Positions 10,377 to 22,332 are shown, numbered from the stretch's first letter. The stretch: 64,000 nucleotides of DNA from Schizophyllum amplum (GCA_007026445.1 VDMD01000006.1:620001-684000); one strand, 5' to 3'. The notes: generated from the sequence alone by a model not told the origin. Numbers and translations are program-made.

Positions 10377-10784
10377 TGACGGATTTTGTGGTGATGATCT
10401 GCTGCGTACATTGTCTATGTTCCCATTGGTGCCGGTGACTGTTGGACAGGCTTTTCTTGATGCTATCGACGTGGCTTTCCGCTCTCCTGCTTTCTCGCAT
10501 TCCTAAGTAGTCAGGTTGTATATATGGTGTATCACTGCATGATATCTGATTTCGGAAGCGAACGTGTGCTAAGCGAAATACGAGCAAAGCTCCTGGCACT
10601 CTCAAAGTTGAACGGCGGACTTCGAAGTCGTAGCGCTTTGGCTGAACAAGGCGTTTGCTTCTCCCTCGTGGATGAGTCTCCAGCGTGACCCAACAAGTGA
10701 TCACGGTGCGTACCAGAAATCAATAAGGCCGCCGTTTGTTACCACCGACTGTCGGCGAATACGCTGTACTGCTTGGCATCAGTC
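10377..10784. other. Convergent 3' intergenic region
   Basis: The region between two convergent genes. I see no coding exon. Confidence 0.5.
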
Positions 10785-12215
10785 TCACAGCAGCATGAAA
10801 AGCGATATGCGGCTAACCACTTCGCCCATGTCCTCCTCGTCCAAGCTGTTTTTAGAGAGATCCCTTGCCTTAATATGGACAGCCGAGGGTATGCAAGTGC
10901 ACTCGTCGCGGAGGAGGTGGGACACCTTTTCGATGTCGTCTGACGGGACGCACAGTGCTGCTGTCTGCAGTCGTAAGGGGTATAGGGTAGCTAGGCTGCG
11001 CACCAGCACCACGAAGGAGTCGCTTGCCGGCTTATTGTAGCGTTCGCGGAGACGTTCGACCTTGAGTACAGCCAAGTCAGACAGGGCCTTCGGATTGCTC
11101 GCCAGCAAGGCGAAGATGTCCCCTGAACATGCATACTCGTTTTCGCGAGAGGCCTCGTCATGAAGAATGAGCGTGTGCAGCGTCGGCACTTGCTGGATGA
11201 TCTCGTAGAGACGTTTGTCATCGACGCCGTACTTGACGCTGAGCAGGCTGAGCGAACTTCCACATTGCCGGAGGAAGCTGTGGACCGCGCTATATCCCAT
11301 GGTATCCTGACGGCAGTCCAGCTTGCGCAGCCGGGGCGCGTCGATTAGCGGCAGGTAGACATCGCACTGGCTGCGGCCGAGACGGAGCACCTGTAGTCGG
11401 TGGAACTTGCAGCGAGCACGAGGTGCTAAGATGACAGCATACGCGAGTTGGCGGCCAACTCCCGTGATATCGCATATCTCGAGGTTCGGCATACGGGCCA
11501 GTATGAAGGTGCTCCGACGGTCATGCGAGTTGAAGAATGCGGGTCCAGAGTAGCAAGTAATTTGCGACCACACGGGATTGTCATTCGGAAGATTGCCTCG
11601 GAAGTCTGCGCCAACGACGAGTGTACGGAGGGCGGGCGCGGGGCACATATGTGCAAGAACGTCCGGCGCGCCGAGCAGCTGGATATACTGAAGATTGGGC
11701 ATTCCGTACCCTAGTTGGCCCCTCACGTCTCTACATGCCTGGGAGGCATCGATGCCGTAGTCGGCCACATAGGCCTTCTGCCATCGCGGACGATGCTCCC
11801 ACAGGGTCCGCAGGATAACCGGGCAGACGTCGCAATGTTCGAGATCAACGTAGATGTCGAGTGGCGCCTTGCGAGAATACTCCAAGTATCTCTTGAGGAT
11901 AGAGAGGCACCTATCCGTTTCGGAAGGGGTCGGCAGTAATGCGTTACTCTTCGAACCGATTCGCGACAGTGACGCGTCAATTCTGGTCCAAAGAAGCCAA
12001 TTATCGAAGGCGACTCCGCGCCACAGGTGACAGACGCGAGTGAGGACCCATACTGGCTCTCTGTAGTTGAGGCGGAGTCGGACGCCCTGCATGTAGTAGT
12101 GGAAGATGATCCCAAGGATTTCCGGCGGGAACGTGCGCTGAACCGGCAGCGAGACGGTCGCAGAGTCGGGCTGCTTGTTGTTGCGAATTTTCGAGGCCTC
12201 TGTGCATGAGTCCAT
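10785..12215 (-). CDS. F-box protein A (mushroom-expanded family)
   Basis: 476 residues, one exon. The F-box-like segment TFPPEILGIIFHYYMQGVR to LLWTRID spans about residues 28-75 and would bind Skp1 in an SCF ubiquitin ligase. The rest is a leucine-rich, LRR-like substrate-recognition region with recurrent LRTLVVG, PNLEIC, LRKLDCRQ and LHTLILHDE units. It aligns along its length with F-box genes B (29921-31594), C (37521-38993) and D (50751-52253). The N terminus is shorter than in B and C and lacks their MRLKxAxQQV start; an extra 5' exon cannot be excluded. The frame is intact through the conserved C-terminal DEEDMGEVV segment. Confidence 0.85.
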   Translation of the reverse strand: MDSCTEASKIRNNKQPDSATVSLPVQRTFPPEILGIIFHYYMQGVRLRLNYREPVWVLTRVCHLWRGVAFDNWLLWTRIDASLSRIGSKSNALLPTPSETDRCLSILKRYLEYSRKAPLDIYVDLEHCDVCPVILRTLWEHRPRWQKAYVADYGIDASQACRDVRGQLGYGMPNLQYIQLLGAPDVLAHMCPAPALRTLVVGADFRGNLPNDNPVWSQITCYSGPAFFNSHDRRSTFILARMPNLEICDITGVGRQLAYAVILAPRARCKFHRLQVLRLGRSQCDVYLPLIDAPRLRKLDCRQDTMGYSAVHSFLRQCGSSLSLLSVKYGVDDKRLYEIIQQVPTLHTLILHDEASRENEYACSGDIFALLASNPKALSDLAVLKVERLRERYNKPASDSFVVLVRSLATLYPLRLQTAALCVPSDDIEKVSHLLRDECTCIPSAVHIKARDLSKNSLDEEDMGEVVSRISLFMLL

Positions 12216-12907
12216 GATGCGTCAAGACGGTTTGCCACAGGTGTAAGTAGGCGCTCGGTGTGTGCGACTTCGGCAATTGGTCTGCTGAGTGTTTAGGGCT
12301 GCAGTCGGAGATGTTATGGGTAAGATAGAAAGCTAACCTGGCTTCACACACGTTTCTAATAGCGTAGACGAGCGGTGGACGACGTCGACGTCGGACGTTG
12401 TTTTCTGAAGCTCAGGTTGGAAGTTCAGCCGAAGTTCAACTGAAGTGGGAAATTTGTCTCCCCGTGACACCGGGTTGTGCCGACGCCCGTGTCGGCCCGC
12501 ACTTCCCCGGCAATGTCCCGACTGCATGATCAACTGCAGCTTGGTACTTAGCAGCCAGCATCTTCCACCAGTCCAGTGCAGAAGCCTTCTCGGCTTGAGT
12601 GCATATGGAGCAGGACTCAAATGACCTCTGAACCAGGATAAACATCGTCTGTGAGCCTGTCATCTTCCATGGCATCGTGGGAAGACTGCATGCCCATCCG
12701 CCTCGTACGAGTAGCGTCCGAGTGCGATGCGCGCGACCGTAGTCAGGGAATTGTCCGAGGTTCTTCACTCCGCCATACGCTCGGCGGGCCCACGGGCCAG
12801 CAGGTCCAGTACATATAAGCAGCAAGGGCGGGGCAGCGTTCTTGGCTTCACTCTTTCCTCTCCCCTCATTCTTTCTTAAACTCGGAGACCCTCGCCTTCA
12901 CTCCGAT
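12216..12907. other. Intergenic promoter region
   Basis: Lies between the divergent F-box A and pectate lyase genes. A TATA-like CATATAAG at 12813-12820 lies about 90 nt before the pectate lyase ATG. Nothing else recognised. Confidence 0.5.
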
Positions 12908-15072
12908 ATGAGGCACTGCTCCCGTGTATCTGGGCTTCTTGCTCTTGGGCTGGCCTCGTCTTGTGCGGCGCTGGACGCGTTCCCTGGAGCTGAAGGTGAG
13001 TATCTTGTGTTCTGGACGGCCGCGGCTGCCATGTCCCGATGAGGACCCCGAACGCGCGCGCAGTCTACTCATCTCACACGCGGACTTCACTAACCTCACA
13101 CGTCCCCGCTCAGGCTTCGGTGCGCAAGCGGTCGGCGGACGCGGCGGCAGCGTCTATGTTGTCACCAACCTGAACGACACCGGTGACGGCAGCTTTCGCG
13201 ACGCGGTTTCCGAGTCGAACCGGGTACGTTATGGCTTCCTTCATTGCTGTCTTCCCTAATCTTCTACATACGGGTCCGATGCTGATTATCGTCGCAGATC
13301 GTCGTGTTCGCGGTCGGCGGCGTCATCGAGATCGACGACCGCATCGTCGTGAGCAGCGATATAACGATTGCTGGGCAGACAGCCCCGGGTGATGTGAGTT
13401 CGTGACTTTGCGATGCATGGATGGCGAACTTGCGATTAATATAGGTTGGGGCTTACCTTCAGATAGGGCATAACCGTCTACGGCAACGGCCTCTCGTATT
13501 CGAACGCGGACAATACCATCACGCGCTACATTCGCTACCGGATGGGAAGAGGAGGTGCGTACTCGCTATATTTTTCCGCGCCATACCTCTCGTTCCTCTC
13601 TTCATTCCTCGTCCTTTCCGCTTACGCCCCCTCTCTGCCCCCTTCTCGCTAATCCTCCTTCTCACTAAACAACTTCTCGCTGATCTTCCGTCTCGCTAAC
13701 TCCCCTCTCCCCCTCCAGGCGACTCCGGCAAAGACGGCATCACGATCGCGGACGGCGCGAACATGATCTTCGACCACGTCTCCGTCTCCTGGGGCCGCGA
13801 CGAGACGTTCTCGATCAACGGGGACGTGAGCAACGTCACGATCCAGGACTCGATCATCGCGCAGGGCCTGCAAACGCATTCGTGCGGGGGGTTGATGCAG
13901 ACGACGGTGAGTGTGCAGCGGGGGATGGGGAGGGAGGGGAGGAAGGAAGGAAGGAAGGCAGAAAGGAAGGAAGGAGGAGAGTGCAGACGTCGGTGTGACG
14001 GGATGAGGCAGACGAGACGGTGGTATGGCGGGCTAGCGCTGACGCTGACCCAGGGCGGGCTGAGCATCCTTCGGACGCTATACGCGGACAACAAGACGCG
14101 CAATCCGAAGGTGAAGGGCGTGAACGATTTCACGAATAATGTGGTGTACAACTGGGGTGGTGGGGGAGGTGAGTGGATTTGGAAGGCGCGATGGAGGTGA
14201 ATAGTAGTGGCTAACGAGCGACCGTGTTTTTGCAGCGTATATTGAAGGCGACTCGTCGGAGGTGTCGGAAGTGAACATTGTGGGGAATGCGTTTATTAGG
14301 TGTGTGTGTGAGGGTTTTATAGGTTGTACAGTTGCTGACCGTGTTCTGCAGCGGACCGTCTACGACTGTTTCGCCTTGTGAGTTGCTGGTCATTTTATTT
14401 TTTTGTTGACAGAGCTGACCGAATATCAGTCACCCGCGGCAACCAGAACTTCAACGCCTATGTTGCGGACAACTACTATGACCCTGACCAGGTAGGTTGT
14501 CTGTGTCCCTGATCACATCGTACTTACTGTGGTTCAGGACGGTACCCTCAATGGCTGGGTGCTCTCTGTCGACACGGACAGCTACACGGACATTGTCTTC
14601 AAGGACGCGGCCTTCGACTACCCCGCGGTGACCACCTTGATGAACTCCACGGACGCCCTCGCGTACGTGATGGCCAACGCGGGCGCGAGTCTCGTGCGCG
14701 ACAGCGTGGACACGAACCTCGTGGCAGAGGTCGCTTCGTACGGCACATTGGGCGCCCTTATCTCGGATGAGGACGAGGTTGGCGGACCGGGGACGCTTGC
14801 AGGTGGCGAGGTGAGTGGTGGGAGTGATTGTGTTGTGCATGCGGGTTCGTTTTCGCGAGCATGTGCGTTGACCGTGATCCGTAGGCGCCCACGGATACGG
14901 ATGGCGATGGGATGCCGGATGAGTACGAAACGGCGAACGGATTGGATCCGGAGGTGGATGATGCTATGGTCATCGCATCGAACGGATATGGATGTACGTC
15001 TTCAGAACTTGTTGAGCCTCTACTGACGATTTGTGCGCAGACATTGAGAACTACATCAACTCGCTAGTCTGA
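12908..15072 (+). CDS. Secreted pectate lyase, PL1-like
   Basis: Predicted to cleave pectate by beta-elimination outside the cell. Twelve exons (12908-12995, 13114-13223, 13298-13393, 13467-13554, 13719-13906, 14054-14168, 14236-14299, 14352-14377, 14430-14491, 14538-14810, 14885-14993, 15041-15072) give 416 residues. A signal peptide (about 1-21, ending SSCAA) is followed by AFPGAEGFGAQAVGGRGG, the start typical of PL1 lyases of the PelC type, then parallel beta-helix repeats (VVFAVGGVIEI, ITIAGQTAPG, FDHVSVSWGRDE, FTNNVVYNW). Near the C terminus DTDGDGMPDEYE is a thrombospondin-3/EF-hand-like calcium loop, usual in bacterial PL1 enzymes. Exon 8 is only 26 nt, and intron 5 holds a GGAA microsatellite. 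Substrate specificity (pectate or pectin) cannot be told from sequence. Confidence 0.92.
13924..13976 (+). repeat. GGAA/GGGA simple repeat in intron
   Basis: Imperfect purine microsatellite (ggaaggaaggaaggcag and similar) inside intron 5 of the pectate lyase gene. Confidence 0.75.
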
Positions 15073-15528
15073 TCGGGCGTGAAGGTCGCTGAGGGTCAGC
15101 GTCTCTAAACATCTACATACTACTTCGGTCAGATTGTGCGCAACGTCTCGGCCGCAGTGGGCGTCGCCCTTTGGACCCTAAATATACTTGCAGTGAGAAC
15201 GGCACCGGCAACGGTCACGCCGTGCGACTCTGGGTCTTCATCTTCAGACTTCAGTCTTGCTCAGCCGGAGTTCGTGGAAGAGACCCCACTGGGCCCTCGG
15301 GACTCGGGAGAGGAAGTCCGTTGCAGATTAAACATGTCAAGACTGAGAACTGTTCGGTCGGGGAGCCTGCTGTATGAGTCATCCTATGAGACTGCCTGTG
15401 ACGCACATCGGCAATCGGTCCGCTGAGTGGCTGGTGTTTGTCAAGTTGATGAGAGGCGTCCATGTACTATCGGACGGGATGCGACCCGCACGCTACTTCG
15501 TCTCTCTTGTCCTCAGCGCTCATCTAGG
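15073..15528. other. Intergenic region
   Basis: Between pectate lyase and MFS genes on the same strand; no gene or clear core promoter element seen. Confidence 0.45.
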
Positions 15529-17967
15529 ATGGCGGACCAAAGCGCGACGCCTACCATGACTGACCAGAACGCGCTCGTCGTTGACTGGGACGGCACCGAC
15601 GATCCACAGAACCCAAAGAAGTGCCTGCGCCTCCCCCGTCCCCTTTACCTTCACTCACCACCGTTCCCAGCTGGCCGCGCAGCAAGAAATGGCGCGCTAC
15701 TATCATCGTATCCCTCTTCACGTTCATCACCCCCGTGTCGTCCTCCATGCTTGCCCCCGCAACTACTTACATCGCGCAAGACCTCGGTATCACCACATCT
15801 GTTGAACGCTCCCTTGCGGTCTCGATCTTTGTCCTCGCTTTCGCCTTCGGGCCTCTACTGCTAGGCCCACTAAGCGAGCTCTACGGCCGCGTGCGCGTCA
15901 TCCAGCTCTCAAACCTCTTCTTCCTCGCATGGAATCTCGGGTGCGGCTTCGCCCAGAGCGAGGGGCAGATCATGGCCTTTCGTTTTCTCGCAGGTCTCGG
16001 TGGAAGCGCACCCCTCAGCGTAGGAGGCGGTGTGCTGAGCGATGTGTGGCGCGCGGAGGAGCGAGGGGCGGCGATCGCAATATACTCGCTGATGCCTCTG
16101 CTGGGACCCGTAGTGGCGCCAGTCACAGGTGCTTGGATAGCGGAGAGGACGACATGGCGGTGGGTGGTGAGTGCTACACCCTTTTCCGTGGGCTCCTGGT
16201 CTGACCTGCTTCTAGTTCTGGTCAACCTCGATCTTCACTTGCGTCGTACAGGCCCTTGGCTTGATATTCCTCCAAGAAAGTGTGTGCAAAGGATACTATT
16301 GCATGTTACGATCTAAAGTTTCTTCAGCCTACGAACCCATTCTCCTCGCGCGCAAGGCCCAGCGTATACGAAAGGCATTTGCCAACGGCGACGCAGAGAA
16401 CGCTATCCAGAACGGCTCGTCGAAGTCCGGTGAAAAGGACGCGGAGAAGGACGTACCATCCGCACCATCATCAGTGCCTTCCCCGACTGCATCACGTACC
16501 GAAGACAGCAAACAGAACGACACCACGAGAAGCACGGAAGTCCCGCAGACCACGCCCGGCCACCCGCGAACGGTGCTCACCAAATATGAGCTCAAGCCTC
16601 GATCGCCCGTGCAGCACGTATTGCACGCGCTCGTCCGGCCGTTTGCGCTTTTCATATACGAGCCCATTGTGCAGTTGCTTGGGGTGTATATGGCGTTTGT
16701 GTATGGAATATTCTATCGTGAGTGTCTATTCGCCAAATTCCTGGTTGCATTTTCTATCTTCCTTCTGCCTCTGCATAGGACAGTGCTAACACGTGTCCTC
16801 CCAGTCTACCTCACCGTTATCCCCTCCATCTTCGAGGGTGCGCCATATAGCGAGTCGACTGGTATTGCGGGCCTGCATTATATCGCGTTCGGCCTGGGTG
16901 TAACCGGAGCGTCGCAGGTGAAAGATTATTTTCCGTCCCTGGCGGCTCGCTGTTGTTGACACAAGTGTCGATGCATTCGTACAGATCAACGCTCGGGCAC
17001 TAGACCGCATATACAGGCACTTCAGCGCGCGGAACGGCGGGAAGGGCGAGCCGGAATACAGATTGCGTAAGTGCTGACGCTCTCGCTCTCCTACGTCGCA
17101 ATGGGAATATGGTGTCGACGAGAAACGAATGCTGATGCTTTTATAGCCTCCATGGTCCCTGGGACGATATTGTTGCCCGCGGGCCTTATTGTGACTGGAT
17201 GGTCGGCGCAGAAGGGCGCGCATTGGATTGCTGTGGATGTGGTGAGTATGGCTGTCCTTCTCTTACTCGTTGTGCCGCCGTCAGTCCTCACACTCTCGCG
17301 ACTGCCACCTCTCGCTTCTCCTGACTGGCATCTCTCACTCATCTTGCAGCTGCCATCCCCTCACTCATCTCGCTGTTGCCATTGTCGGCTTTTTCGTGAC
17401 TGACCGCGCACCTGTAGGGACTGTTCCTCGTCGGCGGGGGCATGATCCTCAACTTTCAATGTATTCAGACGTATGTGAACAACTGTCATCCTCTTTTCCT
17501 TGCCGGCTGACTCGTACACAGTTATGTGATCGATGCCTTCGCGTTGCATGCGGCGTCCGCATTGGCAGCGGTGGCGTTTTTGAGATCATTAGCAGGGTAA
17601 GTTGCTCAAATTATCATTTCTCTCTACGACCTCGTCCTCCCTTCATGGGCCCTTCTCTTCACGGAAGCGCTGACGTGTTGTTCTTCTTATTAGGTTTTCC
17701 TTCCCATTATTTGCGCCAGCGATGTATGCCGCGCTGGGAGTTGGTTGGGGCGATACGCTGCTGGCTTTTGTGGCGATATTTGTCGGGTGTCCAGCGTGAG
17801 TGATTCTCTTGTTCATTTGATCATTCAGCCGTGGTCTCTTGCGATCAGCGACGGTCTCGTTCGATTGGCAGCGACGGGCGCTAACTTTGAACTCTCGCAG
17901 GCCCTGGTTGCTTTGGTACTACGGGAGTCGGGTCCGCGCGAAGAGTCGGTACTCGAAGAAGTCATGA
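15529..17967 (+). CDS. MFS multidrug/H+ antiporter (DHA1 family)
   Basis: A plasma-membrane drug or toxin exporter by family. Exons 15529-15620, 15671-16166, 16216-16279, 16328-16717, 16805-16917, 16985-17066, 17147-17241, 17418-17470, 17522-17596, 17694-17795 and 17901-17967 give 542 residues, all in frame. Motif A GPLSELYGRVRV lies between the second and third helices; motif B RFLAGLGGSAPLSVGGG and the antiporter motif C LLGPVVAPVTGAW follow. A long charged loop, rich in Lys, Glu and Ser and preceded by ETYEPILLARKA, separates the two six-helix halves, as is usual for fungal DHA1 drug carriers. The substrate is unknown. A methionine at 15556 is a possible alternative start. Confidence 0.92.
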
Positions 17968-18887
17968 AGGGAGGGCGGTTCATACGAGTGCTGAGTAATG
18001 CTTACGACTCTAGACGAAGGACATGGTTCAGATCCACTCAGGGACTGACAGCTGTTCGCACGTGTAGCTCTACGCTACAAGGAATATACGATGGATAATC
18101 GAGGGGTTTGAGTGTCGTCTCGTGGATCATGGCAGAGACTTTCAGTATCGTAAAGTTGGGAAGCCCCCACCTATCGAGACCTCCCTGGTAGCCCTTCATG
18201 CTACCTGTCGCCGTCATCGGCGAGCTCAAGCCCCGCTTGTCTATCAACAGTGCGTTTTCCCACCATCACAGGCTTTAATGCGAGTCCGGTGGTTGAACTT
18301 GAATCGAAGGTCGACATCCCCACTGCGGTAAGCTGTGGTGCTATCGCGTAATCTATCTGTTACTGAGTTTTCGCCGACAGCACGGTCCCCAGTTCTCGCG
18401 GCAGTTTAAGCTGCCGATGTCCTTTGTACGACGCTGAATTCACCGGGCGATGGAATGTTGCACTCCGTCTATCGCAGGGTCCATGCTCTCTGTCGCTCGG
18501 TGGAGGTCTGTCAACTTCTCGCAACCAATCTCGTCTTCCCAACAGTTCGTCCGGTCCCGGGGGCCAATCGACGCCGACTGCTATGCGCACCCTTAGACCG
18601 AAGAATTCTGTCTTCCAGTCCAGCTTGTATAGCGATACCCGCCAACAGCTGACCCCGCTTTTCAACATGGTCGTGCTGCTCTGTCATCCAAGACATCAGA
18701 ACTCTGTGTGTGCTGCAAGCGTGTCTGCAGACCTCCGAAGATACATCCTGCCACCGGTAGACAGCGTACGTTTGTTGCCTTTGTTTGTTACTGTTTTAAC
18801 ACATTTTACTGCAGTATAAAGCACAGGGAACTGCGACGCTCTCCTCAGCTTCACCCACAATCCATAGCCATCTACCACAGGTATACA
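17968..18887. other. 920-bp interval without recognised gene
   Basis: Only unsupported short frames. A TATAAA at 18815-18820 lies about 70 nt before the ATG at 18888 and probably serves the phospholipase/lectin gene. Confidence 0.45.
18815..18820 (+). promoter_or_regulatory. TATA box upstream of phospholipase/lectin gene
   Basis: TATAAA, 68 nt before the ATG at 18888. Confidence 0.45.
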
Positions 18888-21326
18888 ATGTCTACGAACA
18901 CTCAGCAGGACCCGTACGCGCCTTCGCTTTTGTTCTCCTATGTTGGTCGTTCTGATCATTGCACTCAGGTCTGACCCGCCTTCCGGCATGGCGTCCGTTA
19001 TAGTCGATACGGACGTCGTCTTCGGACGTACCGTTGTGCCGACCCCGCTGCACAACAAACCTTTGAAGAAGGACATGCTGGGTCCGGCACCTCCACGTCG
19101 TCGTCGTTGTCTGATTCATTCACGGTCCATCTTTCACAGGTTTTGAGTACGCGGAGCACAGCTACATTGGTGATGCCATCGACCTCACTCTCGCCAACGG
19201 GCAAAAGGTCGCCGCGACCGACCACGAATTCACCCTCAAGAACGGGCTTGTCGTCACTTACGGGCAGATCAATGGCCTCTCGGGCGACTTCTACGGCACG
19301 GACGACCCGATCAGTGACGGCAAGGACGCGCAGGATCAGTCGACGCGGTTTGTTGCAGCCTTTAACAAGCTCGCGGACGTGAGCTCTCGCCAACCGAAGG
19401 AGGCCCGCGACATCCTCGCAGTGCTGCAGACTGAGGTCGACGCCGTGAACGACGCGCTGCACAACACCAAGACCCGTCGATCGCGTACAGCAAGTTGCCG
19501 GATGTCAGTTGGAAGTTGCAGGCGTTGACGCAGTTTCGGCCATCTGGCTTCCCGAGCTACCTGGGACTGGCGCGCAAGAACTGGGACCACTTCGGACCGG
19601 ACGCTCGCATTACGTATAACGCTGGCCATGCTACAGCTCTTCAGGTCGCAGCGAACGGAGACCTGGAGAAGGCATACACGCTGAACGCCTTCGCTGATCA
19701 CTTCCTCGAGGATTCCTTCTCGTCGGGGCACCTCCGGACTCCTCGCAGGGGCTTGCACTCAATGCTTGACCTCACTGCTGATGCTTGTGCCAAGGTCTGT
19801 TGATGTCTTATTGTCTACTGAGCAGATGTTTAATCAGAAGTATCAGTTCATGCATGACGAAGACTGCGCCATCGGCCTGTCGGTGAAGAACACCAGCGGC
19901 GAGACTTGGGCTTGCTATGGCGACAAACGTGCGCTTGATGAGGTCGACGCCGACAACGTAAAGCGATGCGTCGCTGCTGTGCAGGCATCGGCGGACGAGA
20001 TCTACGCAGCGTACACGTCGAAGACAATCCCTTCGTCGAGCAGCTACAAGGCCTGGACCATCGCGCCTACCCTCGAGTCCGCCCTCGGCACGCAGACGCT
20101 CGGACCCCTCTTCAAGTACAAGGACTCGACGCAGAAGGACGTCGAGCGCCGCAAGGTCATCGAGAACCGCTACATGCGCGATCTCACCATGAGCTGGTGG
20201 TTCTGGTCGACGGCGGCGGAGTGCAAGACGAACGGTTGGTGGAACTATCCGATCACGATGGACGGACCTCCCAAGATTGTCCCCTGGACCAGCTTCGCTG
20301 TGACGACCCCGCGCATCTGGAGCACGCGTTTGTACTACCAGAACCCGCCGGGTGGCTTATTGGAGAGCATCCACATTGACGGACAGTGGACCGGAGGTGT
20401 GGACCAGCCGAGTTTGTGGGATGCTGCCCCGTTCACCCCTATGGCGGCCATCAACTGGGACCGCGGGAACCAGGTGGGCTGCATTGTGCTCATCTAAGTA
20501 GTAGCATAGCGCTCACGTTCATCGTATAGATTCGGGTGTACTATCTCAGCGCCGAGTACAAGCTGCAGGAGTACTGCTATATCGACGGAAGCTGGTCCCA
20601 GGGCGCCTTGAACAATAAGAATATCCAAGCTGCTAGCAACACATCCATCGCCGCTATTCAATACGGTGACAACAACGGAGGGGTGCATATCCGCGTCTAC
20701 TATCAAGGCAAGTGCGCATAATACGATTGTCTTCCGTTCACTTACACCGCATTCGCAGACGAGGGCTCCAGACAGATCAAGGAGTACTGCAACGACGGTT
20801 ACTGGTTCGAAGGCGCAACCTTGACGTCGGCTCTCAGCGGCACCAGCATTGCCGCCATCGCCTACGATTTTGGAGGCTTACAATTCCGCGTTTACTACCA
20901 AGCGGAAGACCTCTATATCCGTGAACAGGTTCTGAACGACAACGGGTGGTCTGCAGGTGGGCTCTGGACATGCGAATGTCACTCAAGTGATCTCACTATG
21001 GCTGTCATACAGGTGACTTCGTTGGCGGCAAGGCACCTGGTCAGACCCGCATTGGGGCGCTCTTCGGAAGCTGGCGCGGCGTTGTGCTCGACGTCTACTG
21101 GATGAACGCGGACCTGGAAATCATCCGCTGCGTCAATATTGACGGCTACTGGCGCAGCAGCACTGTCGTCGGTCCCCTGATGCCCGGCGCCAAGTTCGCC
21201 CCCGCACAATGGGAGGGCGGGAAGTACATCCGGGTCTACTACCAGTCGGCTGACGACTCCGTCCTCGAGATCTGCAACGACAACAACGGCGAGTGGTACT
21301 CTGGTGTCACCGTAGGCAAAGCCTGA
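18888..21326 (+). pseudogene. Zn-phospholipase-C-like domain fused to fucose-lectin-like repeats; -1 frameshift
   Basis: Exons 18888-18913, 18969-19081, 19140-19794, 19838-20473, 20530-20707, 20759-20956 and 21013-21326. The N-terminal half resembles fungal zinc-dependent phospholipase C: AEHSYIGDAIDL, NWDHFG, NAFADHFLEDSFSSGHLR (metal His/Asp) and a downstream FMHDEDC. The C-terminal half carries repeats ending RVYY with paired SIAAI strands and Trp/Tyr clusters, as in AAL-type fucose-binding beta-propellers (five such repeats seen). Intron 20708-20758 uses a GC donor (AAG|GCAAGT). At 19469-19471 the frame slips by one base (AA then GAC CCG) in the middle of the lipase domain, breaking the product. 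The only splice that would avoid this (19445-19494, GTGAAC donor) lacks a branch site and removes conserved sequence. It is therefore either a recent pseudogene or an assembly error. No signal peptide is seen. Confidence 0.65.
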
Positions 21327-21873
21327 CCTCGACGGTACGTCTGTGCGGACCATAGTTTCGAGGTCGACTCTGATAATTCCTTCTAGACTACGAGGGTACT
21401 CTTGACTGCTTCGGAGGAAAGACTTCGCTGTTGTGCAACGTGTAGGAACTGGCAACGACCGCAGAAATTGTGATACTTAATGAGCTTATGTTGTTCTCGA
21501 AAGGTTTGCACTTATCCAGATTTGCACCCAATATCACCTGAGAGACATTGCGTTATACTCGCCATGGCTGCGGCTTCGCAGCAAATAAATTCAGCATCGT
21601 TGTTGAACTAGAGGAAGTGCCGGCTGCGCTCGCCGCTCGGCCTTGACCTTGCTTGCATTGGACGTTGGTTTTTCGGACTTTTGGGCCGAGAAGAGTCACT
21701 ATTTGGTCTTATGTACGGAAAAGTACCCGGAATTAAGGGTGTGGAGAGACCTTGCAAGCAAGGTAACTTGAAGTTGAAGCTTGAAAGCTGAATCGCGGCT
21801 GGGCGGTCCGGTGGATCGAGGAGTACCGGCCCGCCGCCGGGCGCTACGAATGTGATCGGCACTACTTACTCAG
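21327..21873. other. Intergenic region left of the inverted-repeat element
   Basis: An alternative extra 3' exon of the lectin gene (21388-21445, after a TTCTAG acceptor) is possible but unproven. Otherwise nothing recognised. Confidence 0.4.
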
Positions 21874-21875
21874 TA

Positions 21876-21965
21876 GGGACGTTCAAAGTTGAATCCGAAC
21901 CCGCGGGTTCGCGGGTTCGGCCTGGCCCGAGCAGTTCCGGCAGTCTCCGAGGGGGGCATCGCGTG
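21876..21965 (+). repeat. Left terminal inverted repeat
   Basis: About 90 bp, containing a GC-rich palindromic core (CCGAACCCGCGGGTTCG); matches the inverse complement of 24229-24320. Confidence 0.85.
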
Positions 21966-22332
21966 CTAGTCGCGTGCCGCGCTGTTTGTGGCGTCGGCGA
22001 TTGCCGAGCAGTGGGAGTTAGCGCGAGCTCTGTTCGAGCGCGCCCGTGTCTCCCTCTCGTTGTATCTTCCCCTTCACCGTATAATCTGCTATACTTACAC
22101 CTTCCACTCGTTGATAATCCCTTTTGTTGAATACATCTCCACCCTGGCAATGGCAACCCCCTTGCCATGGACACCCGATTCAAGCACATTTAGTTCGAGA
22201 CTAGCTGGAGAGCCCGTGTACCACGGGCTGGGCCTGATAGCATATCGCGAGCTCGTTCTATGATGATTCTGAGTAAAATATCGAAGGAAGCAATGTAACG
22301 AATATCCAGAGGGGACGCGACACGCCGCGCAG

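Noticed and set aside
19966..20379. Alternative plus-strand frame overlapping the phospholipase/lectin gene
   Set aside because: The other frame carries the conserved phospholipase and lectin sequence and joins to both neighbours by good introns.
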